64,000 bases of DNA from Nocardioides sp. CER19 (GCF_029846275.1 NZ_JARVWS010000002.1:62001-126000); one strand, 5' to 3'; counted from the stretch's first letter, positions 9,070 through 18,553 are shown. Translations and numbers: made by a program. Notes: generated from the sequence alone by a model not told the origin.

Positions 9070-10308
9070 TCAGCCGAGGCCGAGCCAATGGAGCAGCCCG
9101 CTGACCGTGTTGGGGATCATCGCGAGCGCGGCCGACCGCGTCTGACCCTTGACCTTCTGGGCGCACGACTGCACGGCGGCGTTCTTGACGGGTGCGAGCA
9201 GACCGAGCGGGTCGGGGAGCGCACCGATCTGCTGGTTGCACAGGGTGAGCGCCTCGGCGGCGTCCAGCACGGCGACGACCGGCTGCGTGGCGGCGGTCGG
9301 CAGCGAGGCGTGCGGGACGGCCGACGCCGACGGCTTGGGAGCGGTGGGCGCCGGGGCCGAGGTCGGGCCGCCGCCCGACGGCGCGCTCGCGGCGCTGGGC
9401 GCGGCCGACGAGGTGTGCGCACCCGACGGTGACGAGGTCTGCCGGCGCTGCGGCTTGGCCCGGTGCTCCACGGGCGCCGGGTCGGGCTCGAAGTACGTCG
9501 CGGGGATCGTGTCGTCGGGCGCCGCGGTGTAGTCGCCGGCCAGGTAGGCCTGCATGACGCGGAGCACCGTGGCGACGTACGACGACGAGTGGTTGTAGCG
9601 GTAGACCGCGTGGGACCGGCCGGCCGACGACGACAGGTCGTCGGTGCCCGAGCAGAGGTAGACGGCCGCCGCCAGGGCCGCGTCGTTGATGTCCTGCGGG
9701 TTGCGCCGACCGTCGCCGTCCGCGTCCACGCCGACCGTCGACCAGGTCGAGGGGATGAACTGCATCGGGCCGACGGCGCGGTCGTACTTCGTGTCGCCGT
9801 CGTACTGCCCGGCGTCGGTGTCGACGATCTGCGACGTGCTGGCCCGGCCGTTGAGCGGCTTGCCGAAGATGCCCGGCTGGGCGATGCCGGTGGGGGAGAG
9901 CCGGTTGCCGTTGGCCCGGCCGTGGTTGGACTCGACCCGGCCGATCGCGGCGAGCAGCTGCCACGGCAGGGAGCAGGTCTTGTCCGCCTTGTTGATGACG
10001 GTCTCCGCACGCTGGTAGGCGGCCAGCGCGGCTGACGGGATCGACGACGCCGAAGAACCCGACACGATCTGGGCGGCGCTCTCGCCGGTCGCGCCCAGGG
10101 CGCCGGTGCCGGGGGCGGACACGCTGGCGGGGACCTGCAGCGCGCCCCCGGGGACGGTGCTGCCGTCAGGCAGTGTGGGGTGCTTGTCGCCGGCCGACGC
10201 CTCGGGGGCGCCGGTGGTGCTGATCGACACGGTCCACGCCGCCGAGAGCAGCGCGAGCGGCACCAGCGCCGCGGCTTTCTTCCACCGTGACTGCCGGGTG
10301 ACCGACAT
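9070..10308 (-). CDS. Secreted lytic murein transglycosylase
   Basis: Predicted peptidoglycan lytic transglycosylase of 412 residues. A basic N-terminus and hydrophobic stretch (AAALVPLALLSAAWTVSI) ending near ASAG act as signal peptide. The SLT/MltB-like domain has LLAAIGRVESNHGR with the catalytic Glu, then VGPMQFIPSTW, DINDAALAAAVYLC and YNHSSSYVATVL. A Pro/Ser/Ala-rich linker follows, then a small C-terminal region with two cysteines. The ATG at 10308 has GGGGGAAGGG just upstream; 13 extra codons from 10347 lack support. It converges on hemB with a 13-bp gap and is divergent from hemL. Confidence 0.9.
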   Translation of the reverse strand: MSVTRQSRWKKAAALVPLALLSAAWTVSISTTGAPEASAGDKHPTLPDGSTVPGGALQVPASVSAPGTGALGATGESAAQIVSGSSASSIPSAALAAYQRAETVINKADKTCSLPWQLLAAIGRVESNHGRANGNRLSPTGIAQPGIFGKPLNGRASTSQIVDTDAGQYDGDTKYDRAVGPMQFIPSTWSTVGVDADGDGRRNPQDINDAALAAAVYLCSGTDDLSSSAGRSHAVYRYNHSSSYVATVLRVMQAYLAGDYTAAPDDTIPATYFEPDPAPVEHRAKPQRRQTSSPSGAHTSSAAPSAASAPSGGGPTSAPAPTAPKPSASAVPHASLPTAATQPVVAVLDAAEALTLCNQQIGALPDPLGLLAPVKNAAVQSCAQKVKGQTRSAALAMIPNTVSGLLHWLGLG

Positions 10309-10416
10309 CCCTTCCCCCTCTGCTCCCTCATGTGACACACGTCCCAACGAGCGTCATGGGCCCCGGGTTACGTGCGGCGGAATACCACGTCGCCGGGGCG
10401 TCACGCTGTCAGTACC

Positions 10417-10434
10417 CGTGAGACGCGTCTCACG
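10417..10434. promoter_or_regulatory. 18-bp perfect palindrome, candidate operator
   Basis: CGTGAGACGCGTCTCACG is a perfect palindrome between the divergent transglycosylase and hemL genes, centred about 70 bp upstream of the hemL start. No loop is present, so it reads as a dimer-binding site rather than a terminator. The regulator is not known; TetR-type proteins use sites of this size. Confidence 0.45.
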
Positions 10435-10482
10435 TGCGCTCCAGACGCGGTCCCCCGCTTCGACTCACTTGGTCTCCTCGGA

Positions 10483-10488
10483 GACAAT
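10483..10488 (+). promoter_or_regulatory. Putative leaderless -10 box of hemL
   Basis: GACAAT lies 6 nt before the GTG start of hemL. The same GACAAT plus 6-nt arrangement precedes the IclR gene at 48882. Confidence 0.4.
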
Positions 10489-10494
10489 GAGCCG

Positions 10495-11829
10495 GTGCCC
10501 ACGCTCGACCATGGATCCGTGCCTGCCTCCGAGCAGCTCTTCGCGCGCGCGAAGGCGGTGACGCCCGGCGGGGTCAACTCCCCGGTGCGCGCGTTCAACG
10601 CCGTCGGCGGGACCCCACGGTTCATCCGCGAGGCCCACGGCGCGTGGCTGACCGACGTCGACGGCAACAGGTACGCCGACCTCATCTGCTCGTGGGGCCC
10701 GATGCTGCTCGGTCACGCGCACCCTGAGGTGCAGGCGGCAGTCCAGGCGGCGGTGGCCCGCGGGACGTCGTACGGCACCCCGACGGAGCCCGAGGTCGAG
10801 CTGGCCGAGGAGATCGTGAGCCGGACGCCCGTCGAGGAGGTCCGCTTCGTCAGCAGCGGCACCGAGGCGACCATGAGCGCGATCCGGCTCGCCCGCGGCT
10901 TCACCGGGCGCGAGGTCGTCATCAAGTTCGCCGGCTGCTACCACGGCCACGTCGACGCGCTGCTCGCCAGCGCCGGCAGCGGCCTCGCGACGTTCGCGGT
11001 GCCCGGCACCCCCGGCGTCCCCGCCAGCAGCACCGAGCTGACCGTCGTGCTGCCCTACAACGACCGCGCCGCCGTCGAGGCGGCCTTCGCCGAGTACGGC
11101 GACCGCGTCGCGTGCCTCATCACCGAGGCCGCCCCCGGCAACATGGGCGTCGTCCCTCCCGAGGAGGGCTTCAACGGCTTCCTCGCCGAGATCTGCCGTC
11201 GCCACGGCGCACTGTTCATCAGCGACGAGGTGATGACCGGCTTCCGCGCCACCCGCGAGGGCGCCTGGGGCCTGGACGGCAAGCACGAGGGCTGGACGCC
11301 CGACCTGATGACGTTCGGCAAGGTCATGGGCGGTGGCTTCCCGGCCGCCGCGTTCGGGGGCCGCGCCGAGATCATGCAGCGCCTCTCCCCGGTCGGCCCG
11401 GTCTACCAGGCCGGCACCCTGAGCGGGAACCCGATCGCGACCACCGCCGGCCTGGCCACCCTCCGACTGGCGACCGACGAGGTCTACACCCACATCGCCA
11501 ACGCGGCCGAGACGGTGAAGGCCGCCGCGTCGCAGGCGCTCACCCAGGCGGGTGTGCCGCACGTCGTCCAGAACGCGGGCACGATGTTCTCGGTGTTCTT
11601 CACCGACGCCCCGGCGACCGACTTCGCCGGCGCGTCGACCACTGACGTGGCGGCGTACGCCGCGTTCTTCCACGCCATGCTGGCCCGCGGCGTCTACCTG
11701 CCGCCGAGCGCCTTCGAGGCGTGGTTCCTCTCCTCGGCGCACGACGAGGAGGCGGTCGGGACGATCCTGGCGGCGCTCCCCGAGGCCGCACGGGCCGCGG
11801 CCCAGGCGTCCACGGCGGTGGCCCGATGA
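10495..11829 (+). CDS. hemL: Glutamate-1-semialdehyde 2,1-aminomutase
   Basis: PLP-dependent conversion of glutamate-1-semialdehyde to 5-aminolevulinate, the step after HemA. The protein has 444 residues. It opens with [24 protein letters not shown] and contains [25 protein letters not shown] and [11 protein letters not shown]; the PLP lysine is about residue 276 in [17 protein letters not shown]. The GTG at 10495 is preferred; the reading frame is open to 10372, but those residues are not conserved. The stop overlaps the next start by 4 bp. It heads the operon that continues into cytochrome c biogenesis. Confidence 0.96.
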   Translation: MPTLDHGSVPASEQLFARAKAVTPGGVNSPVRAFNAVGGTPRFIREAHGAWLTDVDGNRYADLICSWGPMLLGHAHPEVQAAVQAAVARGTSYGTPTEPEVELAEEIVSRTPVEEVRFVSSGTEATMSAIRLARGFTGREVVIKFAGCYHGHVDALLASAGSGLATFAVPGTPGVPASSTELTVVLPYNDRAAVEAAFAEYGDRVACLITEAAPGNMGVVPPEEGFNGFLAEICRRHGALFISDEVMTGFRATREGAWGLDGKHEGWTPDLMTFGKVMGGGFPAAAFGGRAEIMQRLSPVGPVYQAGTLSGNPIATTAGLATLRLATDEVYTHIANAAETVKAAASQALTQAGVPHVVQNAGTMFSVFFTDAPATDFAGASTTDVAAYAAFFHAMLARGVYLPPSAFEAWFLSSAHDEEAVGTILAALPEAARAAAQASTAVAR

Positions 11830-12503
11830 GCACCCCCGACACCGTCGTCCACCTGCTGCGCCACGGCGAGGTGCACAACCCGCAGGGCATCCTCTACGGC
11901 CGCCGCGACGGGTTCCACCTCTCCGAGCTCGGCCAGAAGATGGCCCAGCGCGTCGCCGACGTCGTCGGGGACCGCGACATCACCCACCTGGTCTCCAGCC
12001 CGCTCGAGCGCGCCCAGGAGACGGCGGCACCGCTGGCCAAGCGCCTCGAGCTGACGCCGACGCTGGACGAGCGCGTGATCGAGTCCTGGAACGACTTCGA
12101 GGGCAAGAGGTTCGCGCGCGGCGACAACGCGCTCCGCGACCCGCGGACCTGGCTCAAGCTCTACAACCCGCGCAAGCCCAGCTGGGGCGAGCCCTACAAG
12201 GAGATCGTCGCGCGGATGATGGCCGCCGTCGACGACGCGCGCCTCGCCGCGGCCGGCCACGAGGCCGTCATCGTCAGCCACCAGCTCCCGATCTGGACCA
12301 CGCGCCTGCACGTCGAGCGGCGCAGCTTCCTGCACGACCCGCGCAAGCGCCAGTGCACGCTGTGCTCGATGACCTCCTTCCACTTCGTCGGCGACCGGCT
12401 CACGCAGGTCTCCTACAGCGAGCCCGCCGGCGACCTCATCCCCGCCAAGGACCGGAAGGCGCCGTTCTCGGCCGGTGACGCCCCGGAGCAGCTGAAGCCG
12501 TAG
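11826..12503 (+). CDS. Histidine phosphatase family protein (phosphoglycerate-mutase-like)
   Basis: The protein has 225 residues. The catalytic motif is [12 protein letters not shown] near the N-terminus, with a second arginine in [13 protein letters not shown], the proton-donor region in [12 protein letters not shown], and a second histidine in [10 protein letters not shown]. These fit the branch-1 histidine phosphatase fold. The substrate is unknown. It is translationally coupled to hemL and is 5 bp before resA, a conserved actinobacterial position between heme synthesis and cytochrome c assembly. The name mutase should not be taken as function. Confidence 0.88.
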   Translation: MSTPDTVVHLLRHGEVHNPQGILYGRRDGFHLSELGQKMAQRVADVVGDRDITHLVSSPLERAQETAAPLAKRLELTPTLDERVIESWNDFEGKRFARGDNALRDPRTWLKLYNPRKPSWGEPYKEIVARMMAAVDDARLAAAGHEAVIVSHQLPIWTTRLHVERRSFLHDPRKRQCTLCSMTSFHFVGDRLTQVSYSEPAGDLIPAKDRKAPFSAGDAPEQLKP

Positions 12504-12508
12504 ACCCG

Positions 12509-13096
12509 ATGACCCGACGCCTTCCCCTCCTCCTGCTCGCGCTCCTGCTGTCCCTGGCGACGGCAGGCTGCCACGGGCTGTCCGGCACCAACTCCGGCGG
12601 CTACATCACCGGCGACGGCTCGACGACCGCCTGGGCGCCCGCCGACCGCGGCAAGCCGGTCGAGCTCAGCGGGTCGACCCTCGACGGCAAGCAGGTCGAC
12701 CTCGCCGACTACCGCGGCAAGCCGGTCGTCGTGAACGTGTGGTGGTCGGGCTGCGGGCCGTGCCGCAGCGAGATGCCGCTGCTCCAGCAGGCCAGCAGCG
12801 AGCTGGCCGGCCAGGCCGCCTTCCTCGGTGTCAACACCCGCGACAACAGCGCCGACAACGGGCTGGCCTTCGAGCGCTCCGTCGGGGCGACGTACCCGTC
12901 GATCTACGCGCCCGACGGCCGAGCGCTGCTCGCCTTCCCTGGACTCTCGCGGACCCTGCCCCAGACGCTCGTGCTCGACGGGCAGGGCCGGATCAGCGCC
13001 ATGATCAGCGGCCCGATCCCGAGCAAGCTCACGATCACCGAGCTGGTCCAGTGCGCGGCCTCGGACTCCGCGAAGCACTGCCAGGCCACGTCATGA
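12509..13096 (+). CDS. resA: TlpA/ResA-like thiol-disulfide oxidoreductase, lipoprotein
   Basis: Extracytoplasmic thioredoxin-fold protein of 195 residues that should keep apocytochrome c heme-binding cysteines reduced. The signal peptide LPLLLLALLLSLATAGC carries a lipobox, so Cys20 is probably lipidated. The redox motif is WWSGCGPCRSEM (Cys82, Cys85). Later VNTRDNS and the cis-proline region PQTLVLDG fit the TlpA family. It takes electrons from CcdA, encoded next with an ATGA overlap. Confidence 0.92.
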   Translation: MTRRLPLLLLALLLSLATAGCHGLSGTNSGGYITGDGSTTAWAPADRGKPVELSGSTLDGKQVDLADYRGKPVVVNVWWSGCGPCRSEMPLLQQASSELAGQAAFLGVNTRDNSADNGLAFERSVGATYPSIYAPDGRALLAFPGLSRTLPQTLVLDGQGRISAMISGPIPSKLTITELVQCAASDSAKHCQATS

Positions 13097-13848
13097 GCGA
13101 CTGGTTCCACTCCACGACCGCCGACGGGTCGCTCCTGCTGGCCCTGCCGCTGGCGGTCGTCGCGGGACTGGTGTCGTTCTTCTCGCCCTGCGTCATCCCG
13201 CTCCTGCCGGGCTACCTCTCCTACGCCACCGGGCTGTCCGGCGCCGACCTCGCCGAGGGCCGAGGTGGCCGCGGCCGGATGCTGGCCGGTGCCGTGCTGT
13301 TCGTTCTCGGGTTCAGCGTCGTCTTCGTGCTGCTCGGCGTCGCCGCCGGCACCGTGGGCGACTGGCTCATCGAGTACGACCGGCAGCTCAAGGTCGCCCT
13401 CGGCATCGTCTCGATCGTGCTCGGCCTGGCCTTCATGGGACTGGTGCCGTGGCTGCAGCGCGACGTGCGGTTCCACCGCGTCCCCGCCGTCGGCCTGGTG
13501 GCCGCGCCGCTGCTCGGCGTGCTCTTCGCGGTCGGCTGGACGCCCTGCATCGGGCCGACCCTCGGCGTGATGCTCAACCTCGCCGGCAACGAGGGCACCG
13601 CCTCGCGGGGCGGCCTGCTGCTGGCGTTCTACTGCATCGGCCTCGGGCTGCCGTTCATCGTGTTCGCGCTGCTCTGGCGCCGCGCGCTCGGGACGCTCGC
13701 GTTCATCCGCCGCCACATCCGCTGGGTGACCCGCCTCGGCGGCGCGATGTTCGTGCTCATCGGACTCGCGCTGCTCACCGGCTGGTGGGACTGGGCGGTG
13801 CAGTGGTTGCAGATCCATCTCGTCGACGGCTGGACGGTCTCCGTATGA
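13093..13848 (+). CDS. ccdA: Cytochrome c biogenesis protein CcdA
   Basis: Polytopic membrane protein of 251 residues (about six helices) that passes reducing equivalents from cytoplasmic thioredoxin to ResA. The two conserved redox cysteines sit in FFSPCVIPLLPGYLSY and GWTPCIGPTLG. It is coupled to resA and resB by 4-bp overlaps at both ends. The ATG at 13093 begins MSDWFHSTTADG. The upstream extension of the same frame lies in resA sequence and is not coding. Confidence 0.95.
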   Translation: MSDWFHSTTADGSLLLALPLAVVAGLVSFFSPCVIPLLPGYLSYATGLSGADLAEGRGGRGRMLAGAVLFVLGFSVVFVLLGVAAGTVGDWLIEYDRQLKVALGIVSIVLGLAFMGLVPWLQRDVRFHRVPAVGLVAAPLLGVLFAVGWTPCIGPTLGVMLNLAGNEGTASRGGLLLAFYCIGLGLPFIVFALLWRRALGTLAFIRRHIRWVTRLGGAMFVLIGLALLTGWWDWAVQWLQIHLVDGWTVSV

Positions 13849-15506
13849 CCCAACGCTCTTCCGTGACCGGCCCGGAGGGCCGGATCCCCGACTTCCCGGG
13901 CGAGGAGTCGCCCGAGCCGGACGGCCAGGGACCCGACGGACGGCGGCCCGGCGAGCTGAACCTCCGCGAGATGCTGCGCTGGGCCTGGCGTCAGCTCACC
14001 TCGATGCGCACCGCGCTGGTGCTGCTGCTCCTGCTCGCCCTGGCCGCGGTGCCCGGCTCGCTGATCCCGCAGAGCGGCGTCGACTCGCTCAAGACGTCCC
14101 GCTGGCAGGACGCGCACACCACGCTCACACCGATCTACCGCAAGCTCGGCCTGTTCGACGTCTACTCCACGCCGTGGTTCGGCGCCATCTACGTCCTGCT
14201 GATGATCTCGCTCATCGGCTGCATCCTGCCCCGCCTGCGGGTCTACTGGCGCGGGCTGCGCGCGCAGCCGCCGGCGGCTCCGCGGCACCTGCTGCGACTG
14301 CCCGACTCGTCGTCGTACACCACCGCGGAGGAGCCGGAGGCCGTCCTGGCCCGGGCCCGCACGCTGCTCAAGAAGCAGCGCTATCGGATCCGCGCCTCGA
14401 CGGGCCCGGCGACCGGGGAGACGGCCGACGACGCCGTCAGCGGCGAGCGCGGCTTCCTGCGCGAGGCCGGCAACCTCGTCTTCCACCTCTCGATCATCCT
14501 CGTGCTCGTCGGCTTCGCGATGGGCAGCCTGCTCGGCTACAAGGGCGGCGTCATCGTGGTCGTCGGGAAGGACGCCGGGTTCACCAACACCCTCAGCCAG
14601 TACGACGACTTCGACCCGGGCTCGCTGTTCTCCGAGAGCCGGATGGACCCGTTCACCTTCAACATCGACGACTTCAAGGTCAGCTGGATCAACTCCGGCC
14701 CGAAGCGTGGCATGGCGAAGGGCTTCAAGTCCGAGCTGACCTACTGCCAGAAGGCCGACTGCTCCGACGCGACGAAGTACGACCTGCGGGTCAACCACCC
14801 GCTCAAGATCGGCGGCACCGAGGTCTTCCTCATCGGCCACGGTTACGCGCCGGTGATCACCGTCCGTGACGGCCAGGGCAACGTCGCCTACTCGGGGCCG
14901 ACCGTCTTCCTGCCGCAGAACCAGACGTTCTTCTCGTTCGGCGTCGTCAAGGCCTCGGCCGCGAAGCCGGAGCAGATCGGCCTGCAGGGCGTCTTCTACC
15001 CGACGTTCATCATGGACGACGACGGCAACCCGGCGACCCTGATGGGCAACGACCTCAACCCGCTCATCTCGATGCACGTCTACGCCGGCGACCTCAACCC
15101 GACCGGCGGACCGCAGTCGGTCTACGCCCTCGACACGTCCGCGGCCAAGCAGGTCATGAACCCGGACAACCCCAAGCAGCCGCTCCGGCTCGACATGAAG
15201 CCCGGGCAGACCGTCGCGCTGCCCAACGGCCTCGGGTCGGTCACGTTCGACAGCGTCGTGCGCTGGAACCGGCTCCAGATCAGCCAGTCGCCCGGCAAGG
15301 ACCTCGCCCTGATCGGCGTCGTGCTCTGCCTCGTCGGCCTGCTCGGCTCCCTGTTCATCCGGCCGCGTCGGGTCTGGGTTCGCGCCCGCCGTGGCGAGGG
15401 CGGCACACTGGTCGAGGTCGCGGCGCTCGACCGCTCCGGCGGGGGCGACACCGCCGCCGTCGTACGCTCGCTCGTCGAAGCGCTCCAGAAGGAGAAGCAG
15501 TCATGA
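13845..15506 (+). CDS. resB: Cytochrome c biogenesis protein ResB
   Basis: System II cytochrome c synthase subunit of 553 residues. A hydrophilic N-terminus (about 45 residues) leads to a first membrane helix (TALVLLLLLALAAVPGSLIPQ), a second (IYVLLMISLIGCILPRL), a third (LVFHLSIILVLVGFAMGSLLG), a large outside domain and a last helix (LIGVVLCLVGLLGSLFI). With CcsB it should export heme and ligate it to CXXCH cytochromes. It is coupled to ccdA and ccsB. The supply of heme comes from genes encoded 5-10 kb upstream. Confidence 0.95.
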   Translation: MTQRSSVTGPEGRIPDFPGEESPEPDGQGPDGRRPGELNLREMLRWAWRQLTSMRTALVLLLLLALAAVPGSLIPQSGVDSLKTSRWQDAHTTLTPIYRKLGLFDVYSTPWFGAIYVLLMISLIGCILPRLRVYWRGLRAQPPAAPRHLLRLPDSSSYTTAEEPEAVLARARTLLKKQRYRIRASTGPATGETADDAVSGERGFLREAGNLVFHLSIILVLVGFAMGSLLGYKGGVIVVVGKDAGFTNTLSQYDDFDPGSLFSESRMDPFTFNIDDFKVSWINSGPKRGMAKGFKSELTYCQKADCSDATKYDLRVNHPLKIGGTEVFLIGHGYAPVITVRDGQGNVAYSGPTVFLPQNQTFFSFGVVKASAAKPEQIGLQGVFYPTFIMDDDGNPATLMGNDLNPLISMHVYAGDLNPTGGPQSVYALDTSAAKQVMNPDNPKQPLRLDMKPGQTVALPNGLGSVTFDSVVRWNRLQISQSPGKDLALIGVVLCLVGLLGSLFIRPRRVWVRARRGEGGTLVEVAALDRSGGGDTAAVVRSLVEALQKEKQS

Positions 15507-16498
15507 CCGACACCAGCTGGGGGATGCTCTCCAACCAGGCCGTCGGCGCCGCGGGGGTCTTGTACTTCCTGGCGCTGATCGCCCACCTGGTGGAGTGGTC
15601 GGCGCTCTCCGCCCGCAAGAGGGTGCCCGCCGAGGCGCTCGTCGGTGCCGGCGCGCCCGCCGAGCAACCGGCGGTCCCCGTCGACGAGGACCGCGAGCAC
15701 CGGGTGGCGCTGTTCGGCCGCCTCGGGTTCCTGCTCACGCTCATCGCGCTCGCCGCGCACTTCGTGGCGCTGCTGGGCCGCGGCATGGCGGCCGACCCGC
15801 ACCGGGTGCCGTGGGGCAACATGTACGAGTTCACGCTGAGCGGCACGTTCGTCGTCGCCGCGGCGTACGTCGTCCTCTACCGCCGCTTCGACCTGCACTG
15901 GATGGCGCCGCTGGTCGTGACGTTCGTGCTGGTCTGCCTGATGATCGCCGTGCTGTGGCTCTACGAGCCGGTCGCGCAGCTCACCGAGGCGCTCAACTCC
16001 TACTGGCTGGTCATCCACGTCATCTCGGCGATCCTCGCGACCGGTGCGTTCACGCTCGGCGGCATCACCTCGGCGGTCTATCTCGTCAAGGCCCGCGTCG
16101 GGCCGAGGGAGACCGGCTGGATGTCGCGGGTCCCGTCGCTCGAGGTGCTCGACCGGGTGGCCTACCGGATCCACGCCTTCGGCTTCCCGGTGTGGACCTT
16201 CGCCGTTCTCATCACCGGCCCGATCTGGGCGCACCAGGCCTGGTCGTCGTACTGGAACTGGGACCCCAAGGAGGTCTGGGCGTTCATCACCTGGGTCGTC
16301 TACGCGGGCTACCTGCACGCCCGGGCGACCGCCGGCTGGCGCGGCCGCAACGCGGCGATCCTGGCGCTGGTCGGCATGGCGACGCTGTGGTTCAACTTCA
16401 TCGGGATCAACTACTTCTCGACGACGTCGCAGCACTCCTACGCGGCGCCGGCGCCGGTCCCGAGCACCGAGCACCCGGCGCTCGCCATCCAGGGCTGA
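15503..16498 (+). CDS. ccsB: Cytochrome c biogenesis protein CcsB (ResC)
   Basis: Heme-handling membrane subunit of 331 residues and partner of ResB. The tryptophan-rich WWD-type signature is SSYWNWDPKEVWAFITWVVY. Conserved histidines for heme occur in VIHVIS and around LHARATAG. About eight hydrophobic helices are visible. Overlap with resB is ATGA. It ends the operon, converging with the small gene at 16502 after 3 bp. Confidence 0.95.
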   Translation: MTDTSWGMLSNQAVGAAGVLYFLALIAHLVEWSALSARKRVPAEALVGAGAPAEQPAVPVDEDREHRVALFGRLGFLLTLIALAAHFVALLGRGMAADPHRVPWGNMYEFTLSGTFVVAAAYVVLYRRFDLHWMAPLVVTFVLVCLMIAVLWLYEPVAQLTEALNSYWLVIHVISAILATGAFTLGGITSAVYLVKARVGPRETGWMSRVPSLEVLDRVAYRIHAFGFPVWTFAVLITGPIWAHQAWSSYWNWDPKEVWAFITWVVYAGYLHARATAGWRGRNAAILALVGMATLWFNFIGINYFSTTSQHSYAAPAPVPSTEHPALAIQG

Positions 16499-16501
16499 GC
16501 C

Positions 16502-16741
16502 CTAGGGGCTGTTGTCCGGGCCCTCGCCGTCGAGCCGCTTGCGGTCGAGGTCGCGGAGGAACTCGTCGTCGTCGTCGGGTCCCAGCGGACCGGAGGGGCG
16601 GCTCGTGCGGCGCGTGCCGGCGAGTGGCGGGGTGACGCCGCGACGCTGGACCACCCGGACCAGCGCGTACGTGGCGATCGCGAGAATGATCAGCACGAGC
16701 AGGACCTTCAGCACAGCACCCACGATAGTTCGGTTTTCCAC
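16502..16741 (-). CDS. Small single-pass membrane protein, unknown
   Basis: The 79-residue protein has one N-terminal hydrophobic helix (VLKVLLVLIILAIATYALV), then a basic patch (RVVQRRG), and a charged tail containing DDDDEFLRDLDRKR. I do not recognise a family. The GTG at 16741 is the longest start; GTG codons 6 or 9 codons later are alternatives. It is divergent from the DUF4229 gene with 23 bp between, so their promoters overlap. Confidence 0.65.
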   Translation of the reverse strand: MENRTIVGAVLKVLLVLIILAIATYALVRVVQRRGVTPPLAGTRRTSRPSGPLGPDDDDEFLRDLDRKRLDGEGPDNSP

Positions 16742-16750
16742 TCAGGAGCC

Positions 16751-16756
16751 TAGGGT
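16751..16756 (+). promoter_or_regulatory. Putative leaderless -10 box of DUF4229 gene
   Basis: TAGGGT sits 8 nt before the GTG at 16765, and no ribosome site is seen between them. Confidence 0.4.
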
Positions 16757-16764
16757 GTGGACAC

Positions 16765-17016
16765 GTGAAGGAGTTCGTCGTCTACACCCTGTTGCGACTG
16801 GCACTGTTCGCCGCCACGTTCGCGATCATCGCCGGCATCTGGGCGGTCGCCACCGGCGGTTTCCCGTGGTTCGTGGTGCTGGTCCTGGCGTTCGTCGTGA
16901 GCGGCATCGCGTCCTACTTCGTCCTCAACCGCCAGCGGGCCTCCTTCGCCTCGCGGGTGGAGCGTCGCGCCGACGCGACGATGGAGCGCATGCGCTCCAA
17001 GGAGGACGAGGACTGA
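16765..17016 (+). CDS. DUF4229 membrane protein
   Basis: The 83-residue protein has two hydrophobic helices (TLLRLALFAATFAIIAGIWAV and FPWFVVLVLAFVVSGIASYFV), followed by a charged tail (RASFASRVERRADATMERM). It fits the DUF4229 family of actinobacterial membrane proteins, whose role is unknown. It overlaps the next start by one base (TGATG), so the two are probably cotranscribed. Confidence 0.8.
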   Translation: MKEFVVYTLLRLALFAATFAIIAGIWAVATGGFPWFVVLVLAFVVSGIASYFVLNRQRASFASRVERRADATMERMRSKEDED

Positions 17017-17627
17017 TGGCGATCGTCCACGTCGACGCGACGATCTCGCCGACCAAGCCCGAGCTCGTGGCCGCCTGGTTGGCCACGCAGCCCTGGGCTG
17101 CCGGACTGGGCGACCTCGAGTACGTCGGCGGCTACCGCTTCGACGACCCCGACGGGGAGGTCGGCGTCGAGGCGCTCCTCTTCCGCGCCGGCGACCGCGT
17201 CCTGCACCTGCCGCTGACCTACCGCGGTGCCCCGCTGGAGGGCGCCGACGAGCTCCTCGTCTGCACGATGTCCCACACGGCCCTCGGGCAGCGCTGGGTC
17301 TACGACGCGTCGGGTGACCCGGTCGCGGTCCGCGCCTTCCTGACCGCCATCCTCACCGGCGGCGAGCAGGCCGCGATCGACGTCGAGCGGGACGGCGAGA
17401 TCGTCGAGCGACGTACGCCGGCGGTGCGCGCCAAGGGCAGTGGCTCCGCGGCCACCGGCCCGTCGGCGGGCCCCGTGTCGGTCACGTCCCGCGACGCGAC
17501 GGCGGTGGTCGAGGCCGGCGGCCACGAGCTCAGCATCGCCCGCCTGCTCCCGGTCGAGCTGTCCGGTCGCGAGACGCTGACGGCCAGCTGGGACGGTGGC
17601 GAGGCGGTCGTCGCGACGGTGGGCTGA
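17016..17627 (+). CDS. Protein with maltokinase N-terminal cap-like domain
   Basis: The 203-residue soluble protein begins MAIVHVDATISPTKPELVAAW and continues with LPLTYRGAPL and CTMSHTALGQRWVYDA. This resembles the cap domain at the N-terminus of mycobacterial maltokinase and the CG0192-like family. No kinase domain follows, so it is a stand-alone cap-like protein; a ligand or enzymatic role is not established. The frame is open upstream to 16512, but the ATG at 17016 fits both the homologous start and the overlap with DUF4229. Confidence 0.75.
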   Translation: MAIVHVDATISPTKPELVAAWLATQPWAAGLGDLEYVGGYRFDDPDGEVGVEALLFRAGDRVLHLPLTYRGAPLEGADELLVCTMSHTALGQRWVYDASGDPVAVRAFLTAILTGGEQAAIDVERDGEIVERRTPAVRAKGSGSAATGPSAGPVSVTSRDATAVVEAGGHELSIARLLPVELSGRETLTASWDGGEAVVATVG

Positions 17628-17652
17628 GGGTCCTGCCTACCTCGACGGACCG

Positions 17653-18525
17653 TCAGACGAGCGCCAGCGGTACGGCGACCAGCACCGCCCACAGCAGCTC
17701 GGCCTTGCCGCTCGCCTGCAGGACCGGGATGAGCGCCGGCCCGACCGCGCCGGAGCTCACCGTGCGGGCGGCGCGGCCGGCGATGACGAGGAAGCCCAGG
17801 CCGATCAGCGCCCACCAGGTGGTGGCGACGGCGACGGCGACCACGGCGACGGCAGCGGCGGCGACCAGCAGCGTGTAGAGCGCACGGGTACGGCCGTCGC
17901 CGAGGATCACGGCCAGCGTCCGCTTGCCCGAGACCGTGTCTGTCGGGATGTCGCGCAGGTTGTTGGCGACGAGGATCGCGCAGGCCAGCGCGCCCACGCC
18001 GACGGCTGCGTAGAGGGCCGCCCAGGACCACCGCTCGGCCTGCACGTAGTAGGTGCCGACGACGGCGACCAGGCCGAAGAAGACGAACACCATGACCTCG
18101 CCGAGGCCGGCGTAGCCGTAGGGGCGCTTGCCGCCCGTGTAGTACCAGGCGGCCAGGATGCACAGCAGCCCCACCGCCACCAGCCACCAGGCGGTGCTCG
18201 CGGCCAGGGCGAGGCCGGCCAGACCGGCGACGCCGAAGGCGAGGAACGCGGCCCGCTTCACCGCCTGTGGGGCGGCCAGCCGGGACCCGGTCAGCCGCAG
18301 CGGTCCGACCCGTTCGTCGTCGGTCCCGCGGATGCCGTCGGAGTAGTCGTTGGCGTAGTTGACCGCCACCTGCAGCGCCAGCGCCGCGATCAGAGCGAGC
18401 AGGGCCTTCCACCACACCAGCTCGCCGTCGTACGCCGCCACGCCGGTGCCGGCCACGACCGGGGAGATCGCCGCGGGGAGCGTCTTCGGGCGCGCTCCCT
18501 CGAGCCACTGTGCTGCTGTCGCCAC
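17653..18525 (-). CDS. menA: 1,4-dihydroxy-2-naphthoate polyprenyltransferase
   Basis: UbiA-family membrane prenyltransferase of 290 residues. It attaches the polyprenyl tail to DHNA, forming demethylmenaquinone. The first Asp-rich motif is NYANDYSDGIRGTDD and the second is NLRDIPTDTVSGKRTLAV. Around nine hydrophobic helices are visible. The tail donor may come from the polyprenyl synthase at 45440, and the product goes to MenG at 29128. It converges with the cap-domain gene. The upstream MFS gene on the same strand stops 28 bp before its start, so cotranscription is possible. Confidence 0.95.
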   Translation of the reverse strand: MATAAQWLEGARPKTLPAAISPVVAGTGVAAYDGELVWWKALLALIAALALQVAVNYANDYSDGIRGTDDERVGPLRLTGSRLAAPQAVKRAAFLAFGVAGLAGLALAASTAWWLVAVGLLCILAAWYYTGGKRPYGYAGLGEVMVFVFFGLVAVVGTYYVQAERWSWAALYAAVGVGALACAILVANNLRDIPTDTVSGKRTLAVILGDGRTRALYTLLVAAAAVAVVAVAVATTWWALIGLGFLVIAGRAARTVSSGAVGPALIPVLQASGKAELLWAVLVAVPLALV

Positions 18526-18553
18526 GAGGGGTCATTCAACACCGGGAGATCCG

